From Dromiciops gliroides (lineage: Eukaryota; Chordata; Mammalia; Microbiotheria; Microbiotheriidae), in contig NC_057862.1 in assembly GCF_019393635.1 (NCBI RefSeq), positions 243,646,941-243,710,940 on the forward strand: a DNA stretch of 64,000 bases. Direction: 5' to 3'. The notes below the pieces were generated by a model that saw nothing but the letters and a program-made list of their open reading frames with translations, made no database searches and had not been told where the DNA came from. This document shows positions 24,241 through 42,578 of the stretch, piece after piece (the stretch's first letter is position 1; every line of letters begins with the position of its first letter). The translations under genes and the position numbers were made by a program.

Positions 24241-24663
24241 CATTTTGTAACAACTAGCATCAGGTACTTATTTTAAATAAGATGCAAATATTGAGTAAAA
24301 TTTGCCTTTTAAGCATAATTTTAGTAAAGACTCAATTTATGTATTGTCTGTATCCCTGTATCTTTTAGGGAGTATAACTTCCTTATGCTATCATTATAGC
24401 ACTATATAAAAATGAGTTATGACTTTTAGTCTTTTTAACCCAGAGCAGTACCAAATGCACCTTGATTTGTTCAATAAAGTTCAACTGTAAATCAAATCCT
24501 TTTCAAAATACAACAGGGAAACACTAAAGAAAAGATTACTTTTTTGGTAAAAAGTGATTACTCACCCCCAGATTTAGCTTTTGTCTAACTATTTTCATAT
24601 TGGGATTGCTTCAGCCCAGATGCCTTCTAAAGTACCAATCTGACCCAAATGACAATTTGAGAT

Positions 24664-26048
24664 TTTATTTAATAAAAACTATTACTCTATGAAAGTTAAT
24701 TATATAGATAGTGGGATGAATTCTCAAAAATAGTTTGCCCATCTGAACAGTGAGACAATTTTAGCTTCTAGTGTTCCTATAAAATCATTTAGGTAGAATA
24801 CTTTAAGGATAGACAATAAAATAAACATATATTTCCAAGATGGTACTTTCCTCAAGAGTTTTATTTTTCTTCCTCTCCTAAACTTAACAGATAATAGATG
24901 AGGTTCTTGAGGGGCCTCAATGAGCACAATATTCTGATAAATGTAAACTTGTGTAGTAACGTATCTAAAATCCAAACTGTTAAAACTATTAGTTCACCGA
25001 GCAAGGACACTTAAACATCCAAAGCATAAATATTTTTGTCCCTGATATATAATATTCAGATTTAGGACAAAAACAAAAATTCCAATGACAAATTTTCCTT
25101 TTAGTCATTTAAACAAAATAAAGCACATTGCTTATATTCACACTAGCATGAGAAAAAGATTTGGCTACTTTAATATCTAAGGAGAGCACATTTGTCACTC
25201 CTGTAAAAAATAGTTTCTATTTCTATTTAATTATGAAATGACATTTTAGGATGGTTATATATTTATTAATAATACTTGCCTGGGAATTAATACTTAAAAT
25301 TAGTTAGCAAGGCCTGTATTACTTGAGCAGTTGGTTCAAAATTCCCTCAGCAATATTTAAGAAAAACAATTCAAAGCCCATGCATAAGAGTCACAGATAT
25401 GTGTACAAACATATATTTTTAAATGTTTAAAAATTGATATTTGTAGGTCAGGAAAAAAAATGGGCAAAAATACTTAAGACATTGACAAGTTACGAATCCA
25501 AATAAAACCTAGCTGATTCCATAATATACTCCAGGCTGTGGGTAGAATGGTATGAAACAGAAATTTGAAGATACCTTTTTCCGACTCAGGTCAATTTTCT
25601 ACTTAACAAAGTCTTCCAAACTTTGAGTAAGTTTTAACTTGGCTTTTCTCAATATAGATTCAGGATTGAAGGATTTTTATTTGAATCCCGAAGGAAAAAA
25701 GCATCTGTAAATGAAATGGGGTTTTTTTGGATAAAAAAAAGGTATATTAATTTCAACAGATCTGATATACATATGAATACAAAATTCAAAATCTACAAGA
25801 TATCTTTATTTCAACATAAAATATGCTTGTATAAAAATAAATTGGGAAATATAAAAAGAATTACAAACATTTTGCATAGTTTTTCTCTATATAAAACAAT
25901 TACCTGGGGCTTAGCATTGGATAATACAACTCTGAAACTACTGTAGTTCAACAATTTTCTTGGATACCAAGTAAATAGAAAATAAGAGCCCTTATTTTGG
26001 AGGGGAGGGGCAGGAGGGAACACAATTTAATTTAGCATCAGTCTATAT
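24664..26048 (-). other. C14orf28: C14orf28 3'UTR (probable extent)
   Basis: AT-rich sequence after the - strand stop, with no recognisable young repeat. A - strand AATAAA (plus-strand tttatt at 24664-24669) is a plausible poly(A) signal; the next SINE is at 24055. The exact end is uncertain. Confidence 0.45.
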
Positions 26049-32217
<6,169 letters not shown>

Positions 32218-32233
32218 AACTAGGAATGGGCCA

Positions 32234-32388
32234 GGGGCAGCTAGGTGGCGCAGTGGATAGAGCACCGGCCCTGGAGTCAGGAGTACCTGAGTTCAAATCT
32301 GGCCTCAGACACTTGATACTTACTAGCTGTGTGACCCTGGGTAAGTCACTTAACCCCCATTGCCCCACCAAAAACAAACAAAAAAACA
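32234..32388 (+). mobile_element. CORE-type SINE
   Basis: Exact 16-bp duplication aactaggaatgggcca at 32218-32233 and 32389-32404. Close to the family consensus, so probably young. Confidence 0.96.
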
Positions 32389-32549
32389 AACTAGGAATGG
32401 GCCAAACAAACTGATATGTGAACGTATTGTAAGACTGCTGCAACTACAGGAAATGACAAATAATTAAGAATTTAGAGAAACTAATTTACATAATAACCAA
32501 GGAAGCTATACTGTAAAGGAAAAACATTCAAAGACTACAGAACTCTGAT

Positions 32550-33075
32550 CAATGTGGAATGCCCATCAACTGAAAAATGGATAAACAAGCCGTGGTATAT
32601 AATGGTGATGGGATATTATTGTGCTATAAGAAATGATAGGTAGGATGATTTCAGAAAAGTCTGGAAAGACTTATATGAACTGATGTATAGTGAAGTGAGC
32701 AGAACCAAGAGAACATTGTACACAGTGACAAATATCGTTCAATAAAGAACTATGAATGACTTAACTATTCTCAGCAATACAATAATCCAAAAAATCCCAA
32801 AGGACTAATGATGACACATGCTGTCTACCTCCAAAGAAAAAACTGATATTGATTGAACATAGACTGAAGCATGCTATTTTTCACTTTCATTTTTTTCTTT
32901 TATTTAAGTTTTCTTATACAAAATGACTAAAGTGGTAATGTTTTACATAACTGTATGTGTATAACATATATCTGATTGCTAACCACCTCAGGGAGGGAGA
33001 AGAGGAGGGAGGGAAGGAGAGATAAAATTTGGAACTCAAAACTTTAAATAAAAATGTTTATTATTAAAAAAAAAC
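32550..33075 (+). mobile_element. 5'-truncated L1, 3' end
   Basis: ORF2 C-terminal remnant (gatattattgtgctataaga), 3'UTR with a G-rich tract near 32993-33015, and an A-tail. The duplication is not clear. Confidence 0.85.
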
Positions 33076-33291
33076 CCACCCCTGATAAGTCATGATTCTA
33101 GAAGGCTGATGTAAAGAGAACTGATGGTAGGTACCACCTCTCAGTAGAGAAATGATAGACAAGAGGTACAGAACGAAGCAAACATTTTGAAACAGTTAAT
33201 GTGTTGGTTTGTATTGCTTGACTGTACTTTCTTGTTACAAGGGAGGATTCTATGGTGTCAGAAGTGGACAGCAAGAAGTGACTAGTTTAGC

Positions 33292-34140
33292 ATCCTAGTG
33301 AACTAGGACCTGGACACCTCACTAGGACTACTGCCAATAGCTTCCTACATGCTTTTATTGCTTCAAGCCTTTCCCCTCTTCAATCCATCCTCTTCTTAGG
33401 AGCTAAAGTGATTCTCCTAACACAAAGGTCTAACCATATCATTGCCCTGTCAATAAATAATGATTGCGGGGAGGCTAGGTGGCGCAGTGGATAAACACCG
33501 GCCCTGGAGTCAGGAGGACCTGAGTTCAAATCCGGCCTCAGACACTTGACACTTACTAGCTGTGTGACCCTGGGCAAGTCATTTAACCCCCATTGCCCTG
33601 CCAAAAAACAAACAAACAAAAAATTCTGATTGCCTTTAAAATGAAATACAAATCATCTGTTTAGCAGTTTTAGTCCTTCACAACCTGGATCCAACTTACC
33701 TTTCCAACCTTTTTAACCATTACCCCCACCCCCTTCACATGCTTTTAAAAGTCAGCCAAAACAGTTATCTTCTCTGTTCCCCATATGCCATACTCCACCT
33801 CCCACCACCATACCTTCACACTGTCTGTCCTCCAAGCCTGGAGTGTACTCCCTTCTCACATCTGCTTCTCAAAATCCATAGTTTTCTTCAATGGACAGAT
33901 TAAATACTACCTTCTGCATGAGTCCCTTCCTCAAACCCCAACACACTGTTTTCTCACCAATATTAACCTCATATTTATTTTGTATAGTTATTTTTATATA
34001 TGTATATATGTACATATTTGCCCCTATAAAATAGAAGTTCCTCAAGGAACTGTTTCACTTTTCTTTTTGGATACCCAGCACCTAGCAGAGTGCCTGGCAA
34101 ATAGTAGATGCTTAATAAATACCTGCCAAATGATTGATAT
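33292..34140 (+). mobile_element. L2 element, 3' part of ORF2 and 3' end
   Basis: Phrases agctaaagtgattctcctaa, cttcacaacctggatccaac and tagtagatgcttaataaata are characteristic of L2 LINEs. Interrupted by the SINE at about 33468-33627. Frames are degraded. Confidence 0.75.
33468..33627 (+). mobile_element. CORE-type SINE nested in L2
   Basis: Sense copy with a short duplication tgattgc at 33461-33467 and 33628-33634. Confidence 0.88.
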
Positions 34141-34274
34141 GTGACAATAATATTTTTAAAAGAAAAGTACATCAAACTTTTAAAAAGACTATTTTGAAAA
34201 GAAACCCAACTGACCTCCTTCCCTCTAGTGCAAACCTTTACTGAGAGCTGGTGGTAGCCAGGTGATTTAGTTTA

Positions 34275-34420
34275 TTGGGTTGTTGTTTTTTTTTTTGGTG
34301 AGGCAATTGGGGTTAAGTGATTTACCCAAGGTCACACAGCTAGTAAGTGTCAAGCGTCTGAGGCCACATTTGAACTCAGGTCCTCCTGAATCCAGGGCCC
34401 CACTGCACCACCCAGCTGCC
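34275..34420 (-). mobile_element. CORE-type SINE
   Basis: Antisense, with a small internal deletion in the head. Duplication ccaggtgatttaRttta at 34258-34274 and 34421-34437. Confidence 0.94.
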
Positions 34421-34794
34421 CCAGGTGATTTAATTTAAATATATTTCCATGGGACCTTTAACAAACACTATGTCTGTCAAACAAAGAGTCTAAATTACAT
34501 AGAGCAGGTAATAAAAAAAGAAATGGAAAAATAAAATTTGTTTGGGCGAGTCCCTCACGAGACTATGTACGGAAGTAGGGCTCAGGTGAACTTCTGATTA
34601 AGAGATTGGTATCTAAGAACAGGATATGGATTTCTGGGCCATAGCTTAAGCTAAAGGAATGAAAGATTCCTGGAATATTTAAAGTGTCCCTAACAAGTAC
34701 TGATAATAAGAAGGAATTTGCCTGGAGTCTGGCAAATCTGAAAAGTGGATGGTGAAAACTACCTCTGTATATGATCGTATTGATCAACAGGCAT

Positions 34795-34965
34795 TTAGGA
34801 CCACAAAGGTCTTCTAGTCCAACTCTCTCATTTCACAGATGAGAAAACAGGCCCAGAGAGATTGAGTGACTTGTCCAAAGTTATATAGCTTTTCTGCTTC
34901 CCACATTGTACAACTAGAATTTAAATTCAGGTGCTCTGATTCAAAATCCAGTGTTCTCAGAGTTA
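34795..34965 (-). repeat. MIR-like element
   Basis: cacagatgagaaaacaggcc and gagtgacttgtccaaagtta match MIR in antisense. Confidence 0.6.
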
Positions 34966-35106
34966 TAATCTAGGAAGAAAACTAGGAGTTGAAGTACACA
35001 GTAGTTCACAGGAGATAAAACCCAAGGAAAGAGCCAGTAAAAACAAAGAAAAAACCCATGTAGTCAACGTTTACATACCAATTTAGAAAGTATACCTAAC
35101 TCCTTG

Positions 35107-35210
35107 TTATATATGTATATCTATATGTATATATACATATATGCATATATACATTTTATATATATACACATTATATAGAGAGAGAGAGAGGGGAGAGAGG
35201 GGGAGGGAGG
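35107..35210. repeat. TA/TG/AG-rich simple repeat
   Basis: Imperfect tatatgtatata tract followed by (AG)n and a purine-rich ggggaggga stretch. Confidence 0.85.
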
Positions 35211-35239
35211 AGATCTTAATACAGAGAACATGGCAAGTG

Positions 35240-35400
35240 GTTAAAGGAGCTATCTTCTGAACTAGATAAGACCTGGGTTCACATTCTGCTTCTGACCCAT
35301 GCTGGACAGTGTGACCCTGGTCAAGCTACTCACTTCTCAGTGCTCTAGGCAACTCTAGCTGACTTGACAATTTCCTCTCCTAGGATTTCTCTCTTCCAGG
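35240..35400 (+). repeat. MIR-like element
   Basis: taagacctgggttcacattc, gtgtgaccctggtcaagcta and ctctaggcaactctag form an old CORE-SINE pattern. Confidence 0.55.
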
Positions 35401-35644
35401 AAATCATAGGCCCAGTCCCTATCCCTAATTTGACTAACTCCACTGAGATTCAGTGATACAAAAACTCATGATTTTTACAATAAATACAATAAAGGCTCTA
35501 AAAGGATAGGCCTTTATTCAAAAAGCTAGGTGGGAAAGATGGCTGTACAGCATTGTGCTTGTCTTTGAACTTTAGAATGATAAGTGATTTTACTGTTGTG
35601 GGTCCTCTAATGATGCAGATTACAACCCATCCATGCCCTCTCAT

Positions 35645-35775
35645 GTAGTCAGTCAATAAACATTTATTAAGTGCCCACTATGAGCTAAGCATTGTGCTAA
35701 GCATTGGGAATATGAAAAAGAAGTTCCTGCCCTCAAGGAGCTGACAATTTAACAGGGGAACACAACAAACAAAAA
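35645..35775 (+). repeat. MIR-like element, 5' part
   Basis: gtgcccactatgagctaagc attgtgctaagcattggg, then ctgccctcaaggagctgaca. Confidence 0.6.
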
Positions 35776-35834
35776 AAGAAAAGGAAAGAAAGAAAAGGAA
35801 GGTACTCTACATGGGAACATGAAGTCCAAAGGAC

Positions 35835-36315
35835 TTCAAGTCTCTCAGCTGAAGTCCTACCTTCCGCAAGAAGCCTTTCTGGGGCTCCCTAATGTCACTG
35901 CATTGCTCTCTTGTTCAGCCATTTCAGTCAAGTAAGACTCTGTGTCACCCCATTTGGGGTTTTCTTGGCAAAGTGGTTTGCTGTCTTCTTCTCCTGCTCA
36001 TTTTACAGATGAGAAAACTGAGGCAAACAGAATCAAGTGACTTGCCCAGGGCTGCACAGCTGCTAAGTGTCTGAGGCCAGACTGTACTCAAGAGGAGTGT
36101 TCCTGACTCGAGGCTCCACACTCTATTCACTGTGCCATCCAGCTACCCCACTGCTTCTGTCATTTACTCCAGTTTCCTTATTGGTACCTTGTTGTTTCTA
36201 TGCATTCCCCCAACAGAGGATGAACTCTTTGAAAGCAAAGTCCCTTTTTGCTTTTCTGCGTATTCCCAGTGCTTAGTACAGTGCTTGGCACAATAGCAGG
36301 TGCTTCATAAGAGAT
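35835..36315 (+). repeat. L2 3' end split by a SINE
   Basis: Left part ccttccgcaagaagcctttc, right part tagtacagtgcttggcacaa tagcaggtgctt. The longer SINE at 35903-36150 separates them. Confidence 0.6.
35903..36150 (-). mobile_element. Longer CORE-SINE with RTE/BovB-like 3' part
   Basis: Antisense counterpart of 20163-20430. It reads ggggttttcttggcaaagtg, then the MIR core, then gtgccatccagctacccc. Confidence 0.7.
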
Positions 36316-36321
36316 GGCTCA

Positions 36322-36463
36322 AGGGGCAGCTAGGTAGCGCAGTCAGGAGTACCTGAGTTCAGATCTGGCCTCAGACACTTAACACTTGCTAGCTGTGTGA
36401 CCCTGGGCAAGTCACTTAACCCCAATTGCCTCACTAAAAAAAAAAAAAAAAAGAAAGAAAAAA
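36322..36463 (+). mobile_element. CORE-type SINE with internal deletion, nested in MIR-like element
   Basis: Lacks the gtggatagagcaccggccctgga segment (reads gcagtcaggagtacc). Duplication gagRtggctca at 36311-36321 and 36464-36474, which is also the start of the MIR-like copy that follows. Confidence 0.88.
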
Positions 36464-36715
36464 GAGGTGGCTCAGTGGACAGGAGTGGGACCAGAGTGAG
36501 TAAGACCTGAGTCCAAATCTGACCCTTGACACTCACTAGCTGTGTGACCCTGGACAAGTCTGAGCACTGTGATTGCCTCAAATGTAAAATGGGGATAACA
36601 GCACATACCTCTGAGGGTTTTGTTGTGAGGATCAAATGAAATAATAGCTGTAAAGCACTTAGCGAGTGACTGGCACATAGTAGGTGCTTAATAAATGCTT
36701 ATTTTCTTTCTTCTC
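36464..36715 (+). repeat. MIR-like element, near full length
   Basis: Head gaggtggctcagtggac, core ctagctgtgtgaccctggac, 3' part tcaaatgtaaaatggggata and end gcacatagtaggtgctta. Confidence 0.75.
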
Positions 36716-36873
36716 AACCATGTCCTACACAGGGAGGCTCCATAGTGTGCCTATCCAACATATCAAAGGCTTTCTACTAGTTGTTTTGACAATATGTGTG
36801 CAGTGGAGCATTGGTTATCCCTCCCCATCTTGACATTATTGGCTAACTGGTGAGTTAGTCACTTATCTCTGAT

Positions 36874-37022
36874 TTTTTTAAATTTTTGCAGGGCAATGAA
36901 GGTCAAGTGACTTGCCCAGGGTCACACAGCAAGTAAGTGTCAAGTGTCTGAGGCTGGATTTGAACTCAGGTCCTCCTGAATCCAGGGTTGGTGCTTTATC
37001 CACTGTGCCCCCTAGCTGTCCC
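36874..37022 (-). mobile_element. CORE-type SINE
   Basis: Antisense. Exact duplication cttatctctgat at 36862-36873 and 37023-37034. Confidence 0.95.
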
Positions 37023-37194
37023 CTTATCTCTGATATTCTTTACCCTTCTGTACAATACTTGCTTACTAATGTACCACAACCCATCTATATTTCTCCATTA
37101 TCCTCTGGAAGAACTTCAACTTAATTTTTTCTGAGACTTTATCCTAGGACTTATAGTCATTCAGCATCACTAGAAAAAAAGACTGTTGTTTAAA

Positions 37195-37645
37195 AGGAGG
37201 GTACATTGTTGATAACTGAACAAGTTGTGGCACATGAATGTAATGAAATATTATGTAATTAAGAAATAACAAATGTGAAAAATTCAGAGAAATATGGCCA
37301 GACTACATGAACTGATCTAAAGGGAAGTAACTGAACTAGGAAAACAGCATATACAAATGACTACAACAATATAAACAGAAAGCAAAACAAAACTGAATGC
37401 TCTTTCATTGTAGTGACCAAATCTGACCCGAAGAGATGACAAAATCAATCTTCCCTTCTTCACAAAGCTGAAGAATCATCAGCACAGAGACTCAGCTGAT
37501 GTGTTGGGTAGTTTTGCAGTCCCGCTTTTTCTCCTTTCTTTTTTATTCTTGGTTACAAGGGATGGCTCATTGGGTAGGGAAAAGGTAAGGGATATATTTA
37601 GAAATAAAGGTAATTTTTAAAAACATACCAATAAAATATTTTAAA
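37195..37645 (+). mobile_element. 5'-truncated L1, 3' end (old)
   Basis: gaacaagttgtggcacatga and aaatattatgtaattaagaa match the ORF2 C-terminal region. Diverged, with an A-rich end. Confidence 0.7.
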
Positions 37646-38027
37646 AATTAAAAGGGCTTTTTTTCTTAAAGGGAGAAGCCTGGATCACTGAAAGTGCTGC
37701 AAAAATTGCCAAAGGGTTTCCTGCCTTTTCTCCTCATCCACATGCAAAGTCTAACCAAGACATATCTAATAATGAAACAACTCTAGGTTATCCATCTGCA
37801 CATCACATAGACAACCTTCATCTACCTAGTTCTTCTGGTGTGGATAATAATTAGGCTTAACTTTGAGTGACTATGGCTCTCACTTAGGAGGCTTACACAA
37901 CGTTCTGAGGCTTAAAACAACGAACACGATATCCACAAATACAAGTAGCTAGAGTAACTATCTAAATCTCATCCTTCCATTTACCTTCATGATGTACCGT
38001 GGTAAATACCTTTGATAAGCATGTCTC

Positions 38028-38195
38028 GAGGGAAGGTAGATGGTGCAGTGCATAAAGCACCAGCCCTGGATTCAGGAGGATCTGAGTTCAAATCCAGCCT
38101 CAGACACTCTTGACACTTACTAGCTAGCTGTGTGACCCTGGGCAAGTCACTTAACCCTCATTGCCCCACAAAAACAAACAAATAAATATAATAAT
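38028..38195 (+). mobile_element. CORE-type SINE
   Basis: Sense copy. Duplication gataagYatgtctc at 38014-38027 and 38196-38209. Confidence 0.93.
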
Positions 38196-38284
38196 GATAA
38201 GTATGTCTCCCTGTTTTCATTTTAATAGTGTCAGAGTTACTTCTGTTGTTACAGCTTTTCAAGGTACATCTCATATAATTTTTA

Positions 38285-38592
38285 ACATATACCTTTGCTC
38301 CTAGCAGACCCTTCTGAGTTTTTCCCAGAATTTATATTTTGGGGAAGCCCAGACCAGTAATCCAGAATGCTCAGGACTTAGTCACCATGCCCCTGCATGG
38401 GCCCCTCCTTCCCACACCTCCTCTCTACTTTTCAATTCCCCTTTTATGTGTTGCCTCCCCCCATCAAAATGTTAGCTTCTTGAGGCCAAAGATTATCTTT
38501 ATTTTTACTAGCATTTCTATCCCCAGTGCTTAACAATTATGCCTGGCACATACATAAAAAGCCCTTAATAAATGTCTGTTGATTGTGCATGC
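38285..38592 (+). repeat. L2 3' end
   Basis: gttagcttcttgaggccaaa and cagtgcttaacaattatgcc tggcac, ending aaatgtctgttgattg. Confidence 0.65.
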
Positions 38593-38709
38593 AAGATACC
38601 TTATTAAAAGAAAATATCTAAGTGACATATTTTTTGTAATCCGCAAACAATGAACAATGATATCATGTATTGTCTACAACCTTTCTATCAACCCTGTAAA
38701 TATAAAAAT

Positions 38710-39100
38710 AAGATTGTGCAGCTTGGCATAGTGGATAGAAAACTAGAATTGGAGTCAGGAAAACTCAAATTAGAATTTTAACCTCTTTCAGTCTTCGTTT
38801 TCTCATCTGTAAAATGGGAGAAACAGCACCTACTTCACTTCAGTAAGGATCAAATCAAATGAGATAATAATTTAATAAATAATAAATAGCTCTTATACAG
38901 AGCTTTAAGGTTTACAAAGCACTACAATTATCTCATTTTATCCTAACAATCACGCTGGGAGGCAGGAACTACTGTTATCCCCAATTTACAGATAAGCAAT
39001 CTATGGGAAACAGAGTGACCTGCCCAGGAATATATAGCGAATAAGTGTCTAATGGCATACTCAATTCTTCCTGAGTCCAGATCCAGCGCCCTATCCAATA
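38710..39100. repeat. Two MIR-like fragments
   Basis: 38710-38830 is a sense MIR (gtcttcgttttctcatctgt). 38885-39100 has the MIR middle part (atctcattttatcctaacaa) followed by a decayed antisense core. Confidence 0.55.
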
Positions 39101-39469
39101 GGCTTCAAACTGCTTCCAACAAAGTGCTCAGCAAACCCTAAACCATTATGTACATGTAAGGTATCATGATTATTCTATAGAAGACCACATCTGCAAATCC
39201 CTTCAAGGATGAACACCATTTCAATACAGATTAGTCTCAGAAAAGTTTTGTGGAGATAGAAAAGGAGGCACATGATTGGTTCTCACTACTATTTGTCACC
39301 TTTTGGGGGTAAAAATAAGGTCTAAAAATTTCCCCCCAAGTCTTTAGTATTCTATCTTTTGGCTATTTTGATGATCAATCCTTCAATGGCTTTAAAATCG
39401 TCATCACTAGAACAGAACCTTTTATATATAGAGATGGTCTAGCAGACCTACTCTTCCCAACTTTATTTC

Positions 39470-39618
39470 TTTTTTTCCCTTTTTTTGCAGAGAAATGAGG
39501 GTTAAGTGACTTGCCCAGGGTCACACAGCTAGTGTCAAGTGTCTGAGGCTGGATTTGAACTCAGGTACTCCTGACTCCAGGGCCAGCGCTTTATCCTCTG
39601 TGCTACCCAGCTGTCCCC
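39470..39618 (-). mobile_element. CORE-type SINE
   Basis: Antisense. Exact duplication cccaactttatttc at 39456-39469 and 39619-39632. Confidence 0.95.
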
Positions 39619-39639
39619 CCCAACTTTATTTCAATAAAA

Positions 39640-40200
39640 CAATTCATATGCATTAAAATTAAAATTCAAGCGCTTAGTGTATTTTAACTCTTTTATTGAA
39701 ATAAAGTACTTACTAGGTGTCAGTCTTAGCATAGCAAGGACTGTGATGTTAGAATTCAAACGTGGTAGATCTTCTGTAATTGGTGGTAGAATCTGCTCTA
39801 AAAATATAGATCTTTTTTTTCCCCTTTCATCTGTCCTTAGTTTCCATCCTCAGGTGCCTTCAGGATGCTTGTCCTTACTATGCTCTCTTACCAAACTTTC
39901 TTTAAAAACATTTTTCTCTCCGTTCTTTCTGTTTTATTATATATTAAAACACTATGCTCATGTGAGGAAATCCAAGAACCAGAGTGTGTATGAATGGTGG
40001 AGAGCATCTGGTCACACATCAATGTACTATCTAATCATTCTTGCTACTCTACCTCTGCCTCCATCACTAGCTTTGGCCTTTGAGATTCGAGGCTGGGGCC
40101 ATAAGCTTCAAACCTCGATTTAAGGAGAGAGTCCAGCTTAGACTTCTTACTATTCTGGAATTTCTCTTAATTCATTTCTTTACCAAGCCCCAGGTAACTC
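39640..40200. other. C14orf28 intron 1, unassigned
   Basis: A 148-codon open frame spans 39677-40123 but has no recognisable domain and low-complexity content. I treat it as chance. Confidence 0.5.
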
Positions 40201-40217
40201 ATTATTGAGATACCATC

Positions 40218-40382
40218 CGGGGCAGCTAGGTGGCGCAGTGGATAGAGCACCAGCCCTGGAGTCAGGAGTACCTGGGTTCAAATCCGGCCTCAGACACATA
40301 ACACTTACTAGCTGTATGACCCTGGGCAAGTCACTTAACCCCAATTGCCTCACTAAAAAAAAAAAAAAAAGAGAGAGAGAGA
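40218..40382 (+). mobile_element. CORE-type SINE
   Basis: Sense copy with A-tail running into (GA)n. Duplication gagataccatc at 40207-40217 and 40383-40393. Confidence 0.94.
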
Positions 40383-40404
40383 GAGATACCATCAACATCC
40401 TGTG

Positions 40405-40640
40405 GGGGAGCTAGGTGGCACAACGGAGAGAATGCTTTGGCTTGGAGTCAGGAAGACTCGTCTTCCTTAATTTAAATCTGACCTCAGACACTTACTAGCT
40501 CTATGACCCTGGGCAAGTCACTTAACCTGGTTTTCCTCAGTTTTCTCATGTGTAAAATGAGCTGGAGAAGGAAATGGCAAACCACTCAAGTATCTTTGCC
40601 AAGAAAATCCCAAAGGGGATTCTGCCAACAGGAACTAAGG
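40405..40640 (+). mobile_element. Longer CORE-SINE with RTE/BovB-like 3' part
   Basis: Head gctaggtggcacaacgg, core, then gctggagaaggaaatggcaa and gccaagaaaatcccaaag. Directly follows the previous SINE. Confidence 0.75.
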
Positions 40641-41164
40641 GAAATACCTTTATTTATTTTTTTTAAGTCTTTCTTTTTTGAATTTGTATCCCTGTCACAT
40701 AATAGGTGCTTAATAAATGTTTATTGACTACTGAGTAGTCAGTCAATAGTCTGGACAAAGAAGAAATTTTTGATAAGCTCCAGAAACAAATTACAGGCTT
40801 GACACAAAGGACTGATACAGTAGTGGTGAGGATCTTCAGTTTTCTGGAATTCTGCTGGAGGCTTCTATGCCCAAATAGAATGGCTATTTTTTTCTTAAAA
40901 GGGCAAAACAAATATAGCTAATAGGGAATGGACTTAAGAGAGAGATAGTGAGGGAGTACTTCTCATTAGCCTTGATGAGTACAAGGCACCTAGCCAACAT
41001 GAACTACCTCCTAGGGTACCTAAAATTAACTGCCAGAAGTATATTGCTGAAGAGATTCTGAAAGATTGAAAAACTGAAGAATGTCTCCATCTTCAAAAAA
41101 GGATAGCAAACGGGGTCTGCAAACTGGAGGTTAGAGAGCTTGATTTTAGTTGCTGGAAAAAAAC

Positions 41165-41280
41165 TAGAATGTGGTGACTAGAGCACACCCAGAAAAGGGA
41201 ACAGTGTTCACAAACGGCCAGCATGGCTTCAGCAAGAACAGGTCATGCCGTAAGAACTGCTGGGAAAGCCAGAAAGTAGT
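41165..41280 (+). repeat. Possible CR1/L3-like reverse transcriptase scrap
   Basis: One frame reads NGQHGFSKNRSC near 41216-41251. It resembles the QHGF-x-KxRSC motif of CR1/L2-type reverse transcriptases. Too short to assign firmly. Confidence 0.3.
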
Positions 41281-41284
41281 TTGA

Positions 41285-41430
41285 GGGAAATTAGGGTCAG
41301 ACTAACATTTTACACCAAATACAACAAAATGCTCCAAATGTATGTGCAAACTGAAATCTAGGAGACACCAGCTAGGATCAAGTACTTTTCACAATTTTGG
41401 CTGAGGAAGGAATTCTTAATCAAACAAAGG
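41285..41430 (+). mobile_element. L1 ORF2 fragment
   Basis: gggtcagactaacattttac and ggaattcttaatcaaacaaa match the L1 ORF2 C-terminal half seen in other copies. Confidence 0.55.
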
Positions 41431-42197
41431 CTAGAAAAGATCATGAGAAGATGGCAGAGGAAAGGCAGTGAGCTCTTGAATTCATGACAAGATTGCTCAA
41501 AAAAACATCCAAATAATGCCACAGGACAATTCCTAGAGCAGCAAAACCCACAGAAGAACGTGCTGAAATCATCTTCCAACCAAGGATGGCTTGGAAGGTC
41601 GGAAGGGAGGGAACTGCTGTGCTGATACAGGAGTGGAGCCCAACCCCACAGTCACCCTGACACAGATCCAGTCCCAGGAAGGCCTCGCTAGAGAAAGAGC
41701 TCCCCAGAACCTCTGAATCAGCTGCAGCGCAAGTGTCGTCTGGAACTAAGCTCACAGTCTGGCTGAGTCCTTGGCAGGGGGGAGATTACAGGGGTTTCTG
41801 CTGGTGCTGAGGCAGAACTTAGGTTTTTCACCCCTGGTGGGAACCAGGAGGTAGGTTTGAGTAGCAGTGGCCAAGGTGGGGGAGGGGCACAGGCTCATGG
41901 GAGCTGACCACCACAACACACAAAGCTGGTTGATTAGCAAGTTGGTCTGGGGTCATCTATGGACCAGGCAAGTGAAGAACCTGCTCCTCCTTAAATCATA
42001 CCACCTGGGACCCCCTGAAGCTTGGAATAGTGCAGCCTGGAAACAGCGTCCCACTTTAAGAAGCTAAAAATCAAGTAAAAGAAAGGCAAGATGAGCAGAC
42101 AGAGAAAGATGAGGACCATAGAAAGTTTCTTTAGTGACAAGGAAGACCGAGGTGCACCCTCAGAGGAAGATGTCAATGTCAGGGCCCCTATATCTAA

Positions 42198-42387
42198 TTT
42201 TTTTAATTAATTAATTTATTCATTCATTCATTTATTTATTTATTTATTGCGGGGCAGTGGGGGTTAAGTGACTTGCCCAGGGTCACAAAGCTAATACATG
42301 TCAAGTGTCTGAAGACAGATTTGAACTCAGGCACTCCTGAATCCAGGGCTGGTGTTTATCTACTGCGCCACCTAGCTGTGCCCCCCC
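42198..42387 (-). mobile_element. CORE-type SINE in L1 ORF1 (first of two)
   Basis: Antisense, with an ATTT-repeat tail. Shares the outer 17-bp duplication agggcccctatatctaa (42181-42197 and 42579-42595) with its neighbour. Confidence 0.9.
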
Positions 42388-42578
42388 TTTAAAAATTATT
42401 TATTTATTTATTTGTTTGTTTGTTTATTTGTTTATTTTGGTGAGGCAACTGGGGTTAAGTGACTTGCCCAGGGTCACACAGCTAGCTAGTAAGTGTCACA
42501 TGTCTGAGGCTGGATTTGAACTCAGGTCCTCCTGACTCCAGGGCCAGTGCTCTATCCACTGTGCCACCTAGCTGCCCC
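42388..42578 (-). mobile_element. CORE-type SINE in L1 ORF1 (second of two)
   Basis: Antisense, different tail subtype (ggtgaggcaactgggg). It probably is the original insertion, with the first copy landing in its A-rich tail, or the reverse. Confidence 0.9.

Noticed and set aside
39677..40123. 148-codon ORF in C14orf28 intron 1
   Set aside because: No recognisable domain, no coding-like bias, and no splice or start context.
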